A stretch of DNA of 64,000 bases from Arcobacter venerupis (GCF_013201665.1 NZ_CP053840.1:3038001-3102000); one strand, 5' to 3'. Positions 55,948-64,000 are shown, counted from the first letter of the stretch. The notes: generated from the letters alone by a model not told the origin. Numbers and translations: made by a program.

Positions 55948-56445
55948 TTATATATTCATATAATTTTTTTCCCAATCATCAGGAACATTTGTAACAATCG
56001 GTTCTAAAAAAGAGCAGAACAAATTTCTTTCTGATAATCTTCTTCTAACTAAACCTTTTAATCTAGTCCCACCTGCATTACTCCATTTTATAAACTCTTT
56101 TGAAGCATTAAATGAATCATTTGAATTAAGCAATTTTAGTAGGGTTGAACTTTGTAAATTACCAATACCTAAATTAAATGAAAAACTCACAAGTGCAGCA
56201 AATTGATTCTCATTTAAATCTATACTTACCAAACTATTTACAGCCTTTACAAATCTTGATAAATCATCTTTCAATAAAGCATCTGCCTCTTCTTCTGTTA
56301 TTGTTTTCCCCTCTTTGACATCTATTCCAGTGTGTCCCCAACCTATTGTCCATATCCCAACACTATCTTGATAAGCGTTGAGTTCAAGTGATTCAAAATG
56401 TTTTATTAAATTTAAACCATCTGCATTAATCGTATTTTCTTGCAT
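55948..56445 (-). CDS. T4-type lysozyme (GH24 endolysin-like)
   Basis: This 165-residue muramidase has the GH24 triad laid out as in T4 lysozyme: E18 in HFESLE, D27 in YQDSVG and T33 in IWTIGWGH. LRGLVRRR-type RLKGLVRRRLSERNLF near the end is the phage-endolysin signature. No signal peptide or signal-anchor is seen, so export would need a holin or cell lysis. No holin or other phage gene is adjacent. An AGGAGAAAAG site precedes the ATG. Confidence 0.88.
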   Translation of the reverse strand: MQENTINADGLNLIKHFESLELNAYQDSVGIWTIGWGHTGIDVKEGKTITEEEADALLKDDLSRFVKAVNSLVSIDLNENQFAALVSFSFNLGIGNLQSSTLLKLLNSNDSFNASKEFIKWSNAGGTRLKGLVRRRLSERNLFCSFLEPIVTNVPDDWEKNYMNI

Positions 56446-56572
56446 CTTTTCTCCTTATATAATTTCATAATATTATGTAATATTAAAATTTGTAAAAAAT
56501 TTGTTTTTGATAAATTATTTATTATAAAATTATTTATAATAAAATTATGAAATCTCAGTATTAAGGGACTTT

Positions 56573-57253
56573 ATGTTTAAAAAAAATAAAATATTAATTG
56601 TAGAAGATGACATATTTGTTGCAAGAATGATTAAATATGAATTAGAAACTCACAATCTAGATGTAATTAATATAACGTCTAGCCATGATGAAACATTGGA
56701 TTTTTTACAGAACAATAAAGTTGAGTTAATTTTAATGGATATTAATATTAATGGACCAATTGATGGGATTCAAAGTTGTGATATTATTTATTTAAAATAC
56801 AAAGTTCCCGTTATTTTTATAAGCTCATTCTATGATAAAGAAGTCATATTCTTAATTCAAGAAAGCTTTGCAAAAGGTTATTTAATAAAGCCATTTAGAA
56901 ATGAAGAACTTTTAATGCTCATATTTTTCTTATTAAAACCAGCATCCAACGATATTTGTAATATTGACTTTAAAAAAACAACTTTAAAAAATGATTTTGT
57001 ATTTTGTATAGATAAACAAATACTTCTTCATCAAAATAACGAAATGAAATTAACTTATAAAGAGAAAAAATTAATGCAAATTTTATGTAAAAATAAAAAT
57101 GCCTATGTTTCATATGAAAATATATTTGATTATGTATGGGGAAAACAAAAAATTTGTATCAATAAAATTAGAGGAACAATTTTTAGATTAAAAAATAAGC
57201 TTCCATATTTATCTATAAATAATAATCAAGAGCATGGGTACAAAATTGAATAA
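56573..57253 (+). CDS. OmpR-type response regulator
   Basis: This 226-residue protein has a receiver domain (residues about 6-115: acidic pair E11 D12, phospho-acceptor D56 in ILMDIN, K106 in LIKPF) and a winged-helix DNA-binding domain (about 135-226). The DNA-binding part is divergent but keeps the LTYKEKKLMQILC opening and GYKIE end. It overlaps the downstream kinase gene by 20 bases. Its upstream region shares the A/T-rich divergent gap with the lysozyme gene. Confidence 0.87.
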   Translation: MFKKNKILIVEDDIFVARMIKYELETHNLDVINITSSHDETLDFLQNNKVELILMDININGPIDGIQSCDIIYLKYKVPVIFISSFYDKEVIFLIQESFAKGYLIKPFRNEELLMLIFFLLKPASNDICNIDFKKTTLKNDFVFCIDKQILLHQNNEMKLTYKEKKLMQILCKNKNAYVSYENIFDYVWGKQKICINKIRGTIFRLKNKLPYLSINNNQEHGYKIE

Positions 57254-57902
57254 TCTTTTATTTGGAATTTTATTAGGAGGAAGTATAACTGCTCTTCTTT
57301 TTATTTTACAACTTAAAAATCAAAGAAAATTCTATCTGTTAAATATCCAAGAACTGAATCATAGAATTAAAAATCATCTTACAATAATTATCTATATAAT
57401 TAAACTGTATCAAAAAAATGAAAATAAATTAGATGCATTAATAAGTTTGGAAAATAAGGTTTTTGCGATATCAGCAATTTATAATCATATGAATGCATCA
57501 GATGACTTCTTATATGTAAATGCAAAAGAATATTACGTAACTCTTACGGACAATATAATCAAATGTTTAAATACTGAAGAAAAAAAAATAAATTATATTT
57601 TTGAATGCTCTAATTTAACAATGAATTCAAAACAAGCAATTCATCTTGCAATTATTATTAATGAACTAATACTTAATTCATATAAACATGGACTAGTAGA
57701 AACTAATAAACATACTATTTTTATCAGTTTGACTAAGAAATATAATAAATTCTATTTTACATATAAAGATAATGGAACTGGCTTAATAAAAGTGTCAAAA
57801 ACTGGATTTGGAACATATATGATTAACGCTTTTATAACTTCACTGAAAGCGAATATGACATGTACCAATATAAATGGCCTAGAATATGAAATTGTATTTT
57901 AA
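57234..57902 (+). CDS. Sensor-less histidine kinase, HisKA_2 type
   Basis: This 222-residue protein has one N-terminal membrane helix (about 8-25) and then directly the HisKA_2 phospho-acceptor ELNHRIKNHL (H43). The ATP-binding domain has NELILNSYKHG (N box) and DNGTGL (G1 box). There is no periplasmic or PAS sensing domain. HisKA_2 kinases more often pair with stand-alone or RNA-binding receivers than with OmpR regulators. The ATG lies inside the regulator gene, so they are coupled. Confidence 0.84.
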   Translation: MGTKLNNLLFGILLGGSITALLFILQLKNQRKFYLLNIQELNHRIKNHLTIIIYIIKLYQKNENKLDALISLENKVFAISAIYNHMNASDDFLYVNAKEYYVTLTDNIIKCLNTEEKKINYIFECSNLTMNSKQAIHLAIIINELILNSYKHGLVETNKHTIFISLTKKYNKFYFTYKDNGTGLIKVSKTGFGTYMINAFITSLKANMTCTNINGLEYEIVF

Positions 57903-58114
57903 GTACTTTGTTTATAGAAACTTATACACAAGGTTGAATTTCCACTTATTTTAACCAAAGATTTACTTTGTATTTTTTGTCTAAATTTGTATAGTAATAT
58001 CAAAAATAAATGTTATAAATATAGAATATATAGCAAATTAATTTATATGATGGAAAAATTCAAAATCTAAATTAAATAAACTCTTTTATATAATCTAAAT
58101 AAAAAAGGCAAACG

Positions 58115-58531
58115 ATGATAAATCAAATTCCAACAGAAATCATATCAAATGTAATTTCTATATTATTAGTTATAGTTTTATTTTACAAATTCTCAAAACA
58201 TAAAAAACAACTAACTGTAATACAAAAGTTATCTGCATTAAATGATGAAAATTCTTTAACTAATTCTGATATTTCATATATAAAAGATAATGAAAAAGAG
58301 TATGAACAAAAAGCTTTAAAAGCTCAACAATTGATTAAATTACTAAATCCAATTTTTATTTTTTTTATTGGAATTATTTTCATCTATCTGCCACTTAGTG
58401 AAGCTTTGTTAAATCTTAATGCTTTTATTGTTGCTTATATTCTAATACAACTTGATAAAATCAATAAAAATAATACTTTTACACTTTTAAAAGAGTTGAG
58501 AAAATCTATTCATGAAGCGAAGGAAGTATAA
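58115..58531 (+). CDS. Small membrane protein of unknown function
   Basis: This 138-residue protein has a hydrophobic helix at about 9-26, a charged middle (coiled-coil-like, residues 28-75) and two hydrophobic helices at about 80-115. AAAAAAGGC precedes the ATG. The 212-base gap before it shows no gene. It is the last rightward gene before the haemagglutinin region. No family is recognised. Confidence 0.65.
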   Translation: MINQIPTEIISNVISILLVIVLFYKFSKHKKQLTVIQKLSALNDENSLTNSDISYIKDNEKEYEQKALKAQQLIKLLNPIFIFFIGIIFIYLPLSEALLNLNAFIVAYILIQLDKINKNNTFTLLKELRKSIHEAKEV

Positions 58532-58581
58532 ATTTAAAGATACAGAATCTCTTTTTTCTTAAAGCAAGAATACGCCTAGTT

Positions 58582-59321
58582 TCATTTATAAAGAGGATGT
58601 TCGGAACGAAGGAAAGTAACATCATAATAAAAATCCTTTGGAGGTATTACTCCATAATCCCCACAACCAATAACACATACATATCCTGAGTGTGGAGAGG
58701 AGTTTTTTTAGTCTTCTGGATTTTTTCCATTAAACATTGTTTTTGCTCCTCTTTCAAACCAAACATAAAAACTCTCTCCTTCACTTTTACTTGAGTTATT
58801 TATCCCCGCTACATTTCCACCTAAAAAAATACTAATTGAACCTACTGAATCTCCTGGGTTTACTGATGAATGGAAGTAGTTTTCTAAAACATTAAGGTCT
58901 TTTTCTTTTACATTACTTCCTGTATATAAATCTTTTACTAAGCTTGTGAATCTTCACTATTTATAGGAGAACCGTAAAAGCCTACTTTTAATGTTGTATC
59001 TTTTTTATCTTTTAATATATTTTGTAACTCAGATTTTGCATTTAGCATTGCTACATATGTTAAAAGTGTACCTTGAGAATGTGCATCTACTATTAGATTA
59101 CCATTTGTTGCTTGTGCTAAATTTACCAAATAATCTGCTGTTTGTCTTGCACTTCCTGTTAATAAATAACTTTGTCCTAATGTATTTACAAAAAATTTAT
59201 CTTGTCCACTTTCCATTAAATCTCCTACAATTCCATGAGTTTGGTTATAATTTATAAATACTACACTTGCATTTCCTGTCTGTTCTTTTGAGTTTTCTAA
59301 TGAATCTTTTGTATCATTCAT
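58582..59321 (-). pseudogene. Orphan lipase module of the haemagglutinin toxin (decayed)
   Basis: This is a second copy of the last part of the 61592-64000 exoprotein, starting at the MNDTKDS segment. It keeps AHSQG (serine codon 59076-59078), the NPGDSVGSI aspartate segment and PHSGYVCVIGCG. It is broken by a one-base deletion near 58946, just after GSPINSED, and by a TTA-to-TAA change at 58708-58710. The intact first part is a 127-residue frame (58938-59321). After the conserved cysteine-glycine end the tail is new (YGVIPPKDFYYDVT), shared with the fragment at 60584. It fits an orphan toxin cassette that has decayed. Confidence 0.82.
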
Positions 59322-59338
59322 TATTCCATAATGATTAT

Positions 59339-59842
59339 TTATATACTCGATTTGTTAAGACTTTGAAGACACCAACGATTTTCTTCTTTTATTAAAATAA
59401 TTTGTACATTAATATTTTTTTGTTTTTCTGTAGTAAACGTAGATAAAAAATTTAATTTTCTATTATCTATACTACTAAAATCATAAATTTTTGTAACATT
59501 CAAACATTGATTATTTTCATCAACAATATCATCAAATGGAAATTTTATTTGTGTTTCTGAATTATTCGGGCTAAATTGAAATAATACTTTTTTTATGTAT
59601 TCTTCACTACCACTACAAGCAACTTTATTTAATATTGCATATATATTAGGTTTTGCTTCTAATATAATTTGTTGTAATTCATCATTATTTGGTAATTGTA
59701 TTGTATTATCGTAATCTACTCTATCTTTTAAATCCTTATAGTTTAAATAATTTAATCCATCCATCGTTTTCAATGCAGTTTCTACATTAACACACCCAAA
59801 AAATAATATTCCAACACATAATATAATCATCAAATTTCTCAT
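59339..59842 (-). CDS. Lipoprotein of unknown function in the toxin-cassette array
   Basis: This 167-residue lipoprotein has the lipobox ILFFGC (Cys about 17). The mature part has three further cysteines and no recognised family. It is not obviously similar to the other two lipoproteins in the array. A strong AGGAG site precedes the ATG. It ends 17 bases before the start of the orphan lipase module. Its position, between cassettes and in the same orientation, suggests an immunity protein, which is inference. Confidence 0.72.
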   Translation of the reverse strand: MRNLMIILCVGILFFGCVNVETALKTMDGLNYLNYKDLKDRVDYDNTIQLPNNDELQQIILEAKPNIYAILNKVACSGSEEYIKKVLFQFSPNNSETQIKFPFDDIVDENNQCLNVTKIYDFSSIDNRKLNFLSTFTTEKQKNINVQIILIKEENRWCLQSLNKSSI

Positions 59843-59862
59843 CTTTTTCTCCTATTTTAAAT

Positions 59863-60584
59863 TTATTCATCCAAACCATCTTTTATATACAAACTATCAA
59901 GCATTCTTTTTGCTCTTTCTTGCAAGTCTTCATAAGTATATTCCTTAGACAAAGATTCTAATTCTTTTGGAAGGGTTGGAGCTTTTGTATAAATAAGTTC
60001 AATGCTTACTGTTTTTGCCATAGTTTTTTCAGAATTAGATTTTAGGCAAGAGATTCTTTTGTAATAAGTTTCCACCTGCATACCATATGTACCTAGAGGT
60101 CTAAGAAATTCTCTGACTTCACATGGATAATTCTCTTTACCATAATGTTCGAGATATAATGGTTTTGTTCTACTTCTTTATTTATAGTTATCTTACCAAC
60201 ATAGGAATTATAATATTTTCTTAAAAACTCCTCATCTCCATTTTCTAATGCTCTATCTTTTGCGGAATATGAGGAAATTGAGACATAGAAATCAATATCA
60301 TATGCCAAATATCTATCATCTTTTGTTGCTAAATGTAACCCATGACCTGAATCACTTTGTCCACCATGCCAACCACCTTGAGGATTCCATCTATGACTCC
60401 AAAGTTGACCCCAATCACTATCTTTTGCTAAAGGTGTCATTGCTTCATAATCATCATGTTTTAGCATCCAATAGTTATTAAATCTATCTGCTGAAGTAAA
60501 TACATTTAATGTTGCCGTTTCTCCTGGTTTCATAGCACAACCTGATACTAGTAGTACAATAATAAAAATCATATTTCTAATCAT
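59863..60584 (-). pseudogene. Frameshifted lipoprotein gene, probable second immunity gene
   Basis: Two adjacent frames read as one gene with a shift. The first (60093-60584, 163 residues) starts with a signal and lipobox LVSGC. The second (59863-60081 as an ATG frame) is open well upstream and reads RTKPLYLEHYGKENYP into GTYGMQVETYYKRIS. The switch point is near 60160. Rejoined, the product is about 240 residues. Its end (KEYTYEDLQERAKRMLDSL) resembles that of the intact 250-residue lipoprotein (VEYSFEDMLKRSQRSLDSF). The start overlaps the preceding fragment as TAATG. Confidence 0.75.
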
Positions 60585-60817
60585 TATTTTTTCTCCTCTT
60601 TTGTAATATTTTCTGGGTGATATACATTTGAATAACTTGGATCTGTATTAATTGATTTATAATAATCTTGTAAAAGTATTTGTTTATCCTTAGAAGTAAC
60701 ATCATAATAAAAATCTTTTGGAGGTGTTGTTCCATCATTTCCACAACCAATAACACATACATATCCTGAGTGTGGTGATGAGTTTTTTAAATCTTCTGGA
60801 TTTTTTCCATTAAACAT
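60584..60817 (-). CDS. Displaced C-terminal toxin fragment (third cassette)
   Basis: This 77-residue frame starts MFNGKNPEDLKNSSPHSGYV, nearly identical to the last conserved part of the exoprotein, then has its own tail (PPKDFYYDVT and beyond). Homology begins at about 60832 with AAGAGGAGC, which encodes ERGA in the parent but here forms a good ribosome-binding site 9 bases before the ATG. It contains the presumed catalytic histidine only, so it cannot be an active lipase alone. It may be translated, or serve as a recombination donor. It is coupled to the next lipoprotein gene by TAATG. Confidence 0.7.
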   Translation of the reverse strand: MFNGKNPEDLKNSSPHSGYVCVIGCGNDGTTPPKDFYYDVTSKDKQILLQDYYKSINTDPSYSNVYHPENITKEEKK

Positions 60818-60852
60818 TGTTTTTGCTCCTCTTTTTTCCTCGTATAATAAAT

Positions 60853-61605
60853 TTATTGATATTTTGGAGCATCCTCTGGAAAATCTTCATCACTAGCTAC
60901 AAAGCTATCCAAACTTCTTTGACTTCTTTTTAACATATCTTCAAATGAATATTCAACTAACAATTCTGGATCATCTGCATTTGCTTTATCTATATCTACC
61001 GAGATTATTATCTCATAATATTTTAACTTACCTGTTTTTGAATAACTATATAATTTATATTCTCTTAAATATTTATCTACATCCATATATTTTGTTTTAG
61101 TAGTTATTTCTATTGCTAGATATTTATTTACATTTGAATATTTTGCAGAAATTATTCCTTTTTTCTTCCAATATTCATTATTTAAATATCTATTTTCTAA
61201 ATACTCTTTATTTCTCTTTTCCATAGCTTCTTTTTCAACTAATATTTGCTCTTTATATCCTGCCGTTATAGTCTTTCCAAATATTAAACTATCTTTAAAT
61301 GTATAATTCTCTCCTGAATAGGTTCTAATTTCGAGATGATATTTTAACCATCTTACATTTTTTTTATCATTATGTTTATTTAATCCCATATTGAAAGAAT
61401 ATATATTATCTGAAGCAAGAAAATGCCATTTTTTTGCTTCATTTTCATCTTTTATAATTGGTGCTAAAATATTAAAATGTTTAAAATAAGCTGTTTTATT
61501 TGAACTTTTAATATCTACGCTATAAAATTCCATATCTGGCTTTACATTACTACACCCTAAAAATAAAATTGATATTAGAACTAAAATTAAATTATTTATT
61601 TTCAT
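60853..61605 (-). CDS. Lipoprotein, probable immunity protein of the haemagglutinin lipase
   Basis: This 250-residue lipoprotein starts at the ATG at 61605 (MKINNLILV), which overlaps the exoprotein's last codons; a longer frame from 61632 is less likely. The lipobox is ILFLGC (Cys about 18). The mature protein is charged, with no recognised family. It is immediately downstream and overlapping, which is the usual place of an immunity gene in CDI-type loci. Lipoprotein immunity also suits a lipase toxin acting in the periplasm, as known for type VI Tle/Tli pairs. Function is inferred. Confidence 0.75.
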   Translation of the reverse strand: MKINNLILVLISILFLGCSNVKPDMEFYSVDIKSSNKTAYFKHFNILAPIIKDENEAKKWHFLASDNIYSFNMGLNKHNDKKNVRWLKYHLEIRTYSGENYTFKDSLIFGKTITAGYKEQILVEKEAMEKRNKEYLENRYLNNEYWKKKGIISAKYSNVNKYLAIEITTKTKYMDVDKYLREYKLYSYSKTGKLKYYEIIISVDIDKANADDPELLVEYSFEDMLKRSQRSLDSFVASDEDFPEDAPKYQ

Positions 61606-64000
61606 TATTTTTCCATTGATTAAAATTTGCAAATCCTTTATTTAGATTCCTTTCATCATAAAAATTATTTAGAGATTCTGTAGTTTTATCCTCTTTTACA
61701 TAATCTCCAAATTGAGGAGTAAGCATACCATCCCCACAACCTATTACACATACATATCCTGAGTGTGGTGATGAGTTTTTTAAATCTTCTGGATTTTTTC
61801 CATTAAACATTGTTTTTGCTCCTCTTTCAAACCAAACATAAAAACTCTCTCCTTCACTCTTACTTGAGCTATTTATCCCTGCTCCATTTCCACCTAAAAA
61901 AATACTAATTGAACCAACTGGATCTCCTGGATTTACTGATGAACGGAAGTAATCTGATACTTTTATATCAGTATTTGTGTACACAGATGAATTTAAATAT
62001 AGTTGTCTAACTAAACTTGATGAATCATCACTATTTACAGGCGAACCATAAAACCCTACTTTTAATGTTGTATCTTTTTTATCTTTTAATATATTTTGTA
62101 AATCAGATTTTGCATTTAACATTGCTGCATAAGTTAGTAATGAACCTTGTGAATGCGCATCTACTATTAGATTACCATTTGTTGCTTGTGCCAAATTTAC
62201 CAAATAATCTGATGTTTGTCTTGCACTTCCTGTTAATAAATAACTTTGTCCTAATGTATTTACAAAAAATTTATCTTGTCCACTTTCCATTAAATCTCCT
62301 ACAATTCCATGAGTTTGGTTATAATTTATAAATACTACACTTGCATTTCCTGTCTGTTCTTTTGAGTTTTCAAATGAATCTTTTGTATCATTCATTATCC
62401 CATTTGTAAACATATGAGTTATTTTACTAGTTTGTTCTTGAGTTAAGTATATTTTACTATCATTAAAATCACTTAATTTTTGTTCTTTTTTTATTGCTTC
62501 TTCATCTTTTAGAATAACAACTGTTTTATTTGGATCTGTTACATATTTTCCATCTCCGGTTGGGTATATATCTTCTGGATTTATTCCCATATTTAATAAA
62601 TCTTGTTTATTTGCTGTTTTAATTATTCCTCTATTATCACCAAAAAGTTGAGTAGCTATTTGGGTTACATATCCACCAGCATTTCCAACTGTTGGTATTA
62701 TTCCCATCCCATAATCTGTTGTTGCATCTAAAGCCTTACCTATTGTTTTATCAAATATATTTCCATTTCCATCTTTATCTAGTTTTGTTGCTGATGGTAA
62801 ATTTTGCATTATTTCATTTCTTACATTTAATCCTAAATCTTTAGAGTCTTGTCCCCATTTAGCTATTGTTTGAGTTGGGTCTAAAGCTTTACTTATTGAG
62901 GTATTACTTAAGTATATATCCAAGTTACTATTTTTATCTTTTGTAATCACTTGTGATTGGTTTACATCTCTATTTACATTTGAAATATCTGTTCTATCTT
63001 TTACTTCTATATTTCCATTTCCTATTGTTGCATAGTTTATTTGCTCTTTTTGAGAATTTGATAATCCCAATTCCATTTTAGCTTGAGTCTCATTTTCTGA
63101 TTTATCAACACCTACACTTAAATTATAAGAACTACTTTTATCTTTATCATTGATATTTTCAACTGAAAGGCTTTTTGTACTAAGATTTAGATTATTCTTA
63201 TCTACAAAGTTTCCATTTTCATCATAGTTCCCACTTGCTATTACTGCTCCTTTTATTAAAGTATCTCCTTGAACATTTACATTTACACTATTTGTTCCTA
63301 TAATTGTTGTTTGATTATCTACCCAATCTCTTTGGCTATTATTTTTACCAACTCCTACTCCAATACTTCCATTTCCACTTGTTCCTAAAGATAAACTTGA
63401 GCTACTTCCATTTGAATTTGAACTATTTTGCAAAGAAGCTATTGTTAGATTATTTCCTACAGTTGCATTTATATCTTTTGCTTGAATATTTGCTCCTTCA
63501 AATTTAGCATTATTATCTATATTTAGGTTTAGATTTTTTGCTTGAATATTTGAGTTCACATAATTAGTTGATTGTGATGTCTGTTTTGCTTGGCTTACCG
63601 ATAAATCAACTTTTCCCGCGTTTGTTCCATACAATCCTACACTTAAATCCATATTTTTATCTGTTGTTTTACTATTTGATTTCTCTGCAGATGCTTCTAC
63701 ATTTAGGTTTTTTGCATAAATATCTAAATTATTTTGTGAATAAACATTACTTCCTTTAATATTTACATCTTCTCCTGCAACAAATGTTGCGTTATTTCCT
63801 GCATAAATATTTGAACTTTGCACAGTTTGATTCGTTGATGATGATGTATTTTTATTTACAATAGCTACTGCATTTAATCCAGCACTAACTGGATTTGATA
63901 ATGTACTACTTACTGTATCTATTAATTTTAATGTTCCGAATCCTGCATTTGCTGCATTATCTGATTTGGCAATACTTTGGGCTGAATTTGCTATATTTTT
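61592..64000 (-). CDS. Filamentous haemagglutinin/CdiA-like exoprotein with C-terminal lipase-like domain (5' end outside the window)
   Basis: 802 codons are visible, and the frame stays open to the window edge, so the internal GTG at 63823 is not the start. The first two thirds are beta-helix-type haemagglutinin repeats rich in Asn, Ser and Gly. A linker (ITHMFTNGIMNDTKDS) leads into an alpha/beta-hydrolase-like module. VDAHSQGSLL holds the candidate nucleophile serine (codon 62150-62152), SSVNPGDPVGSI the aspartate (61922-61924) and PHSGYV the histidine (61763-61765). The module and its end are repeated downstream. It is probably secreted by a TpsB/CdiB partner, which is not in the window. 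The toxin reading is inference. Confidence 0.85.
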   Translation of the reverse strand, partial: KNIANSAQSIAKSDNAANAGFGTLKLIDTVSSTLSNPVSAGLNAVAIVNKNTSSSTNQTVQSSNIYAGNNATFVAGEDVNIKGSNVYSQNNLDIYAKNLNVEASAEKSNSKTTDKNMDLSVGLYGTNAGKVDLSVSQAKQTSQSTNYVNSNIQAKNLNLNIDNNAKFEGANIQAKDINATVGNNLTIASLQNSSNSNGSSSSLSLGTSGNGSIGVGVGKNNSQRDWVDNQTTIIGTNSVNVNVQGDTLIKGAVIASGNYDENGNFVDKNNLNLSTKSLSVENINDKDKSSSYNLSVGVDKSENETQAKMELGLSNSQKEQINYATIGNGNIEVKDRTDISNVNRDVNQSQVITKDKNSNLDIYLSNTSISKALDPTQTIAKWGQDSKDLGLNVRNEIMQNLPSATKLDKDGNGNIFDKTIGKALDATTDYGMGIIPTVGNAGGYVTQIATQLFGDNRGIIKTANKQDLLNMGINPEDIYPTGDGKYVTDPNKTVVILKDEEAIKKEQKLSDFNDSKIYLTQEQTSKITHMFTNGIMNDTKDSFENSKEQTGNASVVFINYNQTHGIVGDLMESGQDKFFVNTLGQSYLLTGSARQTSDYLVNLAQATNGNLIVDAHSQGSLLTYAAMLNAKSDLQNILKDKKDTTLKVGFYGSPVNSDDSSSLVRQLYLNSSVYTNTDIKVSDYFRSSVNPGDPVGSISIFLGGNGAGINSSSKSEGESFYVWFERGAKTMFNGKNPEDLKNSSPHSGYVCVIGCGDGMLTPQFGDYVKEDKTTESLNNFYDERNLNKGFANFNQWKNNENK

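Noticed and set aside
56446-56572. A/T-rich repeated TTATTTATAATA-like stretch as an origin or iterons
   Set aside because: The repeats are short and imperfect, and no DnaA boxes or replication genes are adjacent; it is probably just the divergent promoter region.
54217-57902. Prophage or tailocin interpretation of the DUF2589-lysozyme region
   Set aside because: Only the lysozyme is phage-like; there are no tail, sheath, integrase, terminase or attachment-site signals.
60577-60762. Minus-strand 61-residue frame inside the displaced toxin tail
   Set aside because: It is a shadow of the 60584-60817 frame, which matches the exoprotein tail.
61606-61632. Longer start for the 250-residue lipoprotein
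   Set aside because: It adds nine residues before a normal lipoprotein signal and increases the overlap with the exoprotein; the ATG at 61605 places the lipobox correctly.
62017-63759. Plus-strand leucine-rich frames opposite the haemagglutinin gene
   Set aside because: They have shadow composition from Asn/Lys-rich codons on the other strand, no ribosome-binding sites and no family resemblance.
63821-63823. GTG at 63823 as the start of the haemagglutinin gene
   Set aside because: The same frame is open through the window edge and encodes the same type of repeat, so the gene begins outside the window.

Overview
The window looks like chromosomal DNA of a low-GC member of the Campylobacterota, most likely an Arcobacteraceae genome. 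The genus call is inference from gene content and protein character; no search was run. Supporting points are the S21 form, the secG-frr-pyrE group, the short RecJ, CcoG, Bpt and the strongly A/T-biased codons.

Layout. 0.2-6.1 kb holds mnmG, then a leftward operon for a Tat-exported molybdenum hydroxylase (2Fe-2S subunit, Mo subunit, XdhC-type chaperone, MocA-type cytidylyltransferase). 6.4-29.9 kb is mostly housekeeping: a tandem thioredoxin-fold protein, ccoG, pyrG-recJ, two FlgO-like lipoproteins, a DJ-1 protein, a metallophosphatase and a patatin, dnaE-surE, moaC, rpsU, bpt-trpA, a ClC channel, panB-ruvB-permease, and a ferredoxin:thioredoxin reductase fused to a rhodanese.

30.2-42.4 kb holds two complete rRNA operons in direct tandem (16S-tRNAIle-tRNAAla-23S-5S, both leftward). 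They form a 5,852-bp repeat that appears identical, including promoter, processing stems and terminator. A 477-bp unique spacer between them carries an unusual tRNAThr(GGT) gene. 42.6-54.0 kb returns to ordinary genes: a BI-1 protein, a ThiD2-like protein, a methyltransferase, secG/deacetylase/frr/pyrE/RDD/MFS/MscS/TerC-like, a CorA-like transporter, yaaA, ychJ and a ComEA-like protein.

54-64 kb is accessory. A small operon encodes two DUF2589 proteins and two small unknown proteins. It is followed by a T4-type lysozyme and a two-component pair whose kinase has no sensor domain. The right end holds the 3' part of a large leftward filamentous-haemagglutinin (two-partner-secretion or CDI-like) exoprotein. 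Its C-terminus has the features of a serine lipase: AHSQG nucleophile, NPGD aspartate and a late histidine. Downstream are a lipoprotein gene, a displaced C-terminal fragment, a frameshifted second lipoprotein gene, a third lipoprotein gene and a decayed orphan copy of the whole lipase module. I read this as a toxin/immunity cassette array in which lipoproteins protect against a lipase toxin. That is the most interesting system here and remains an inference.
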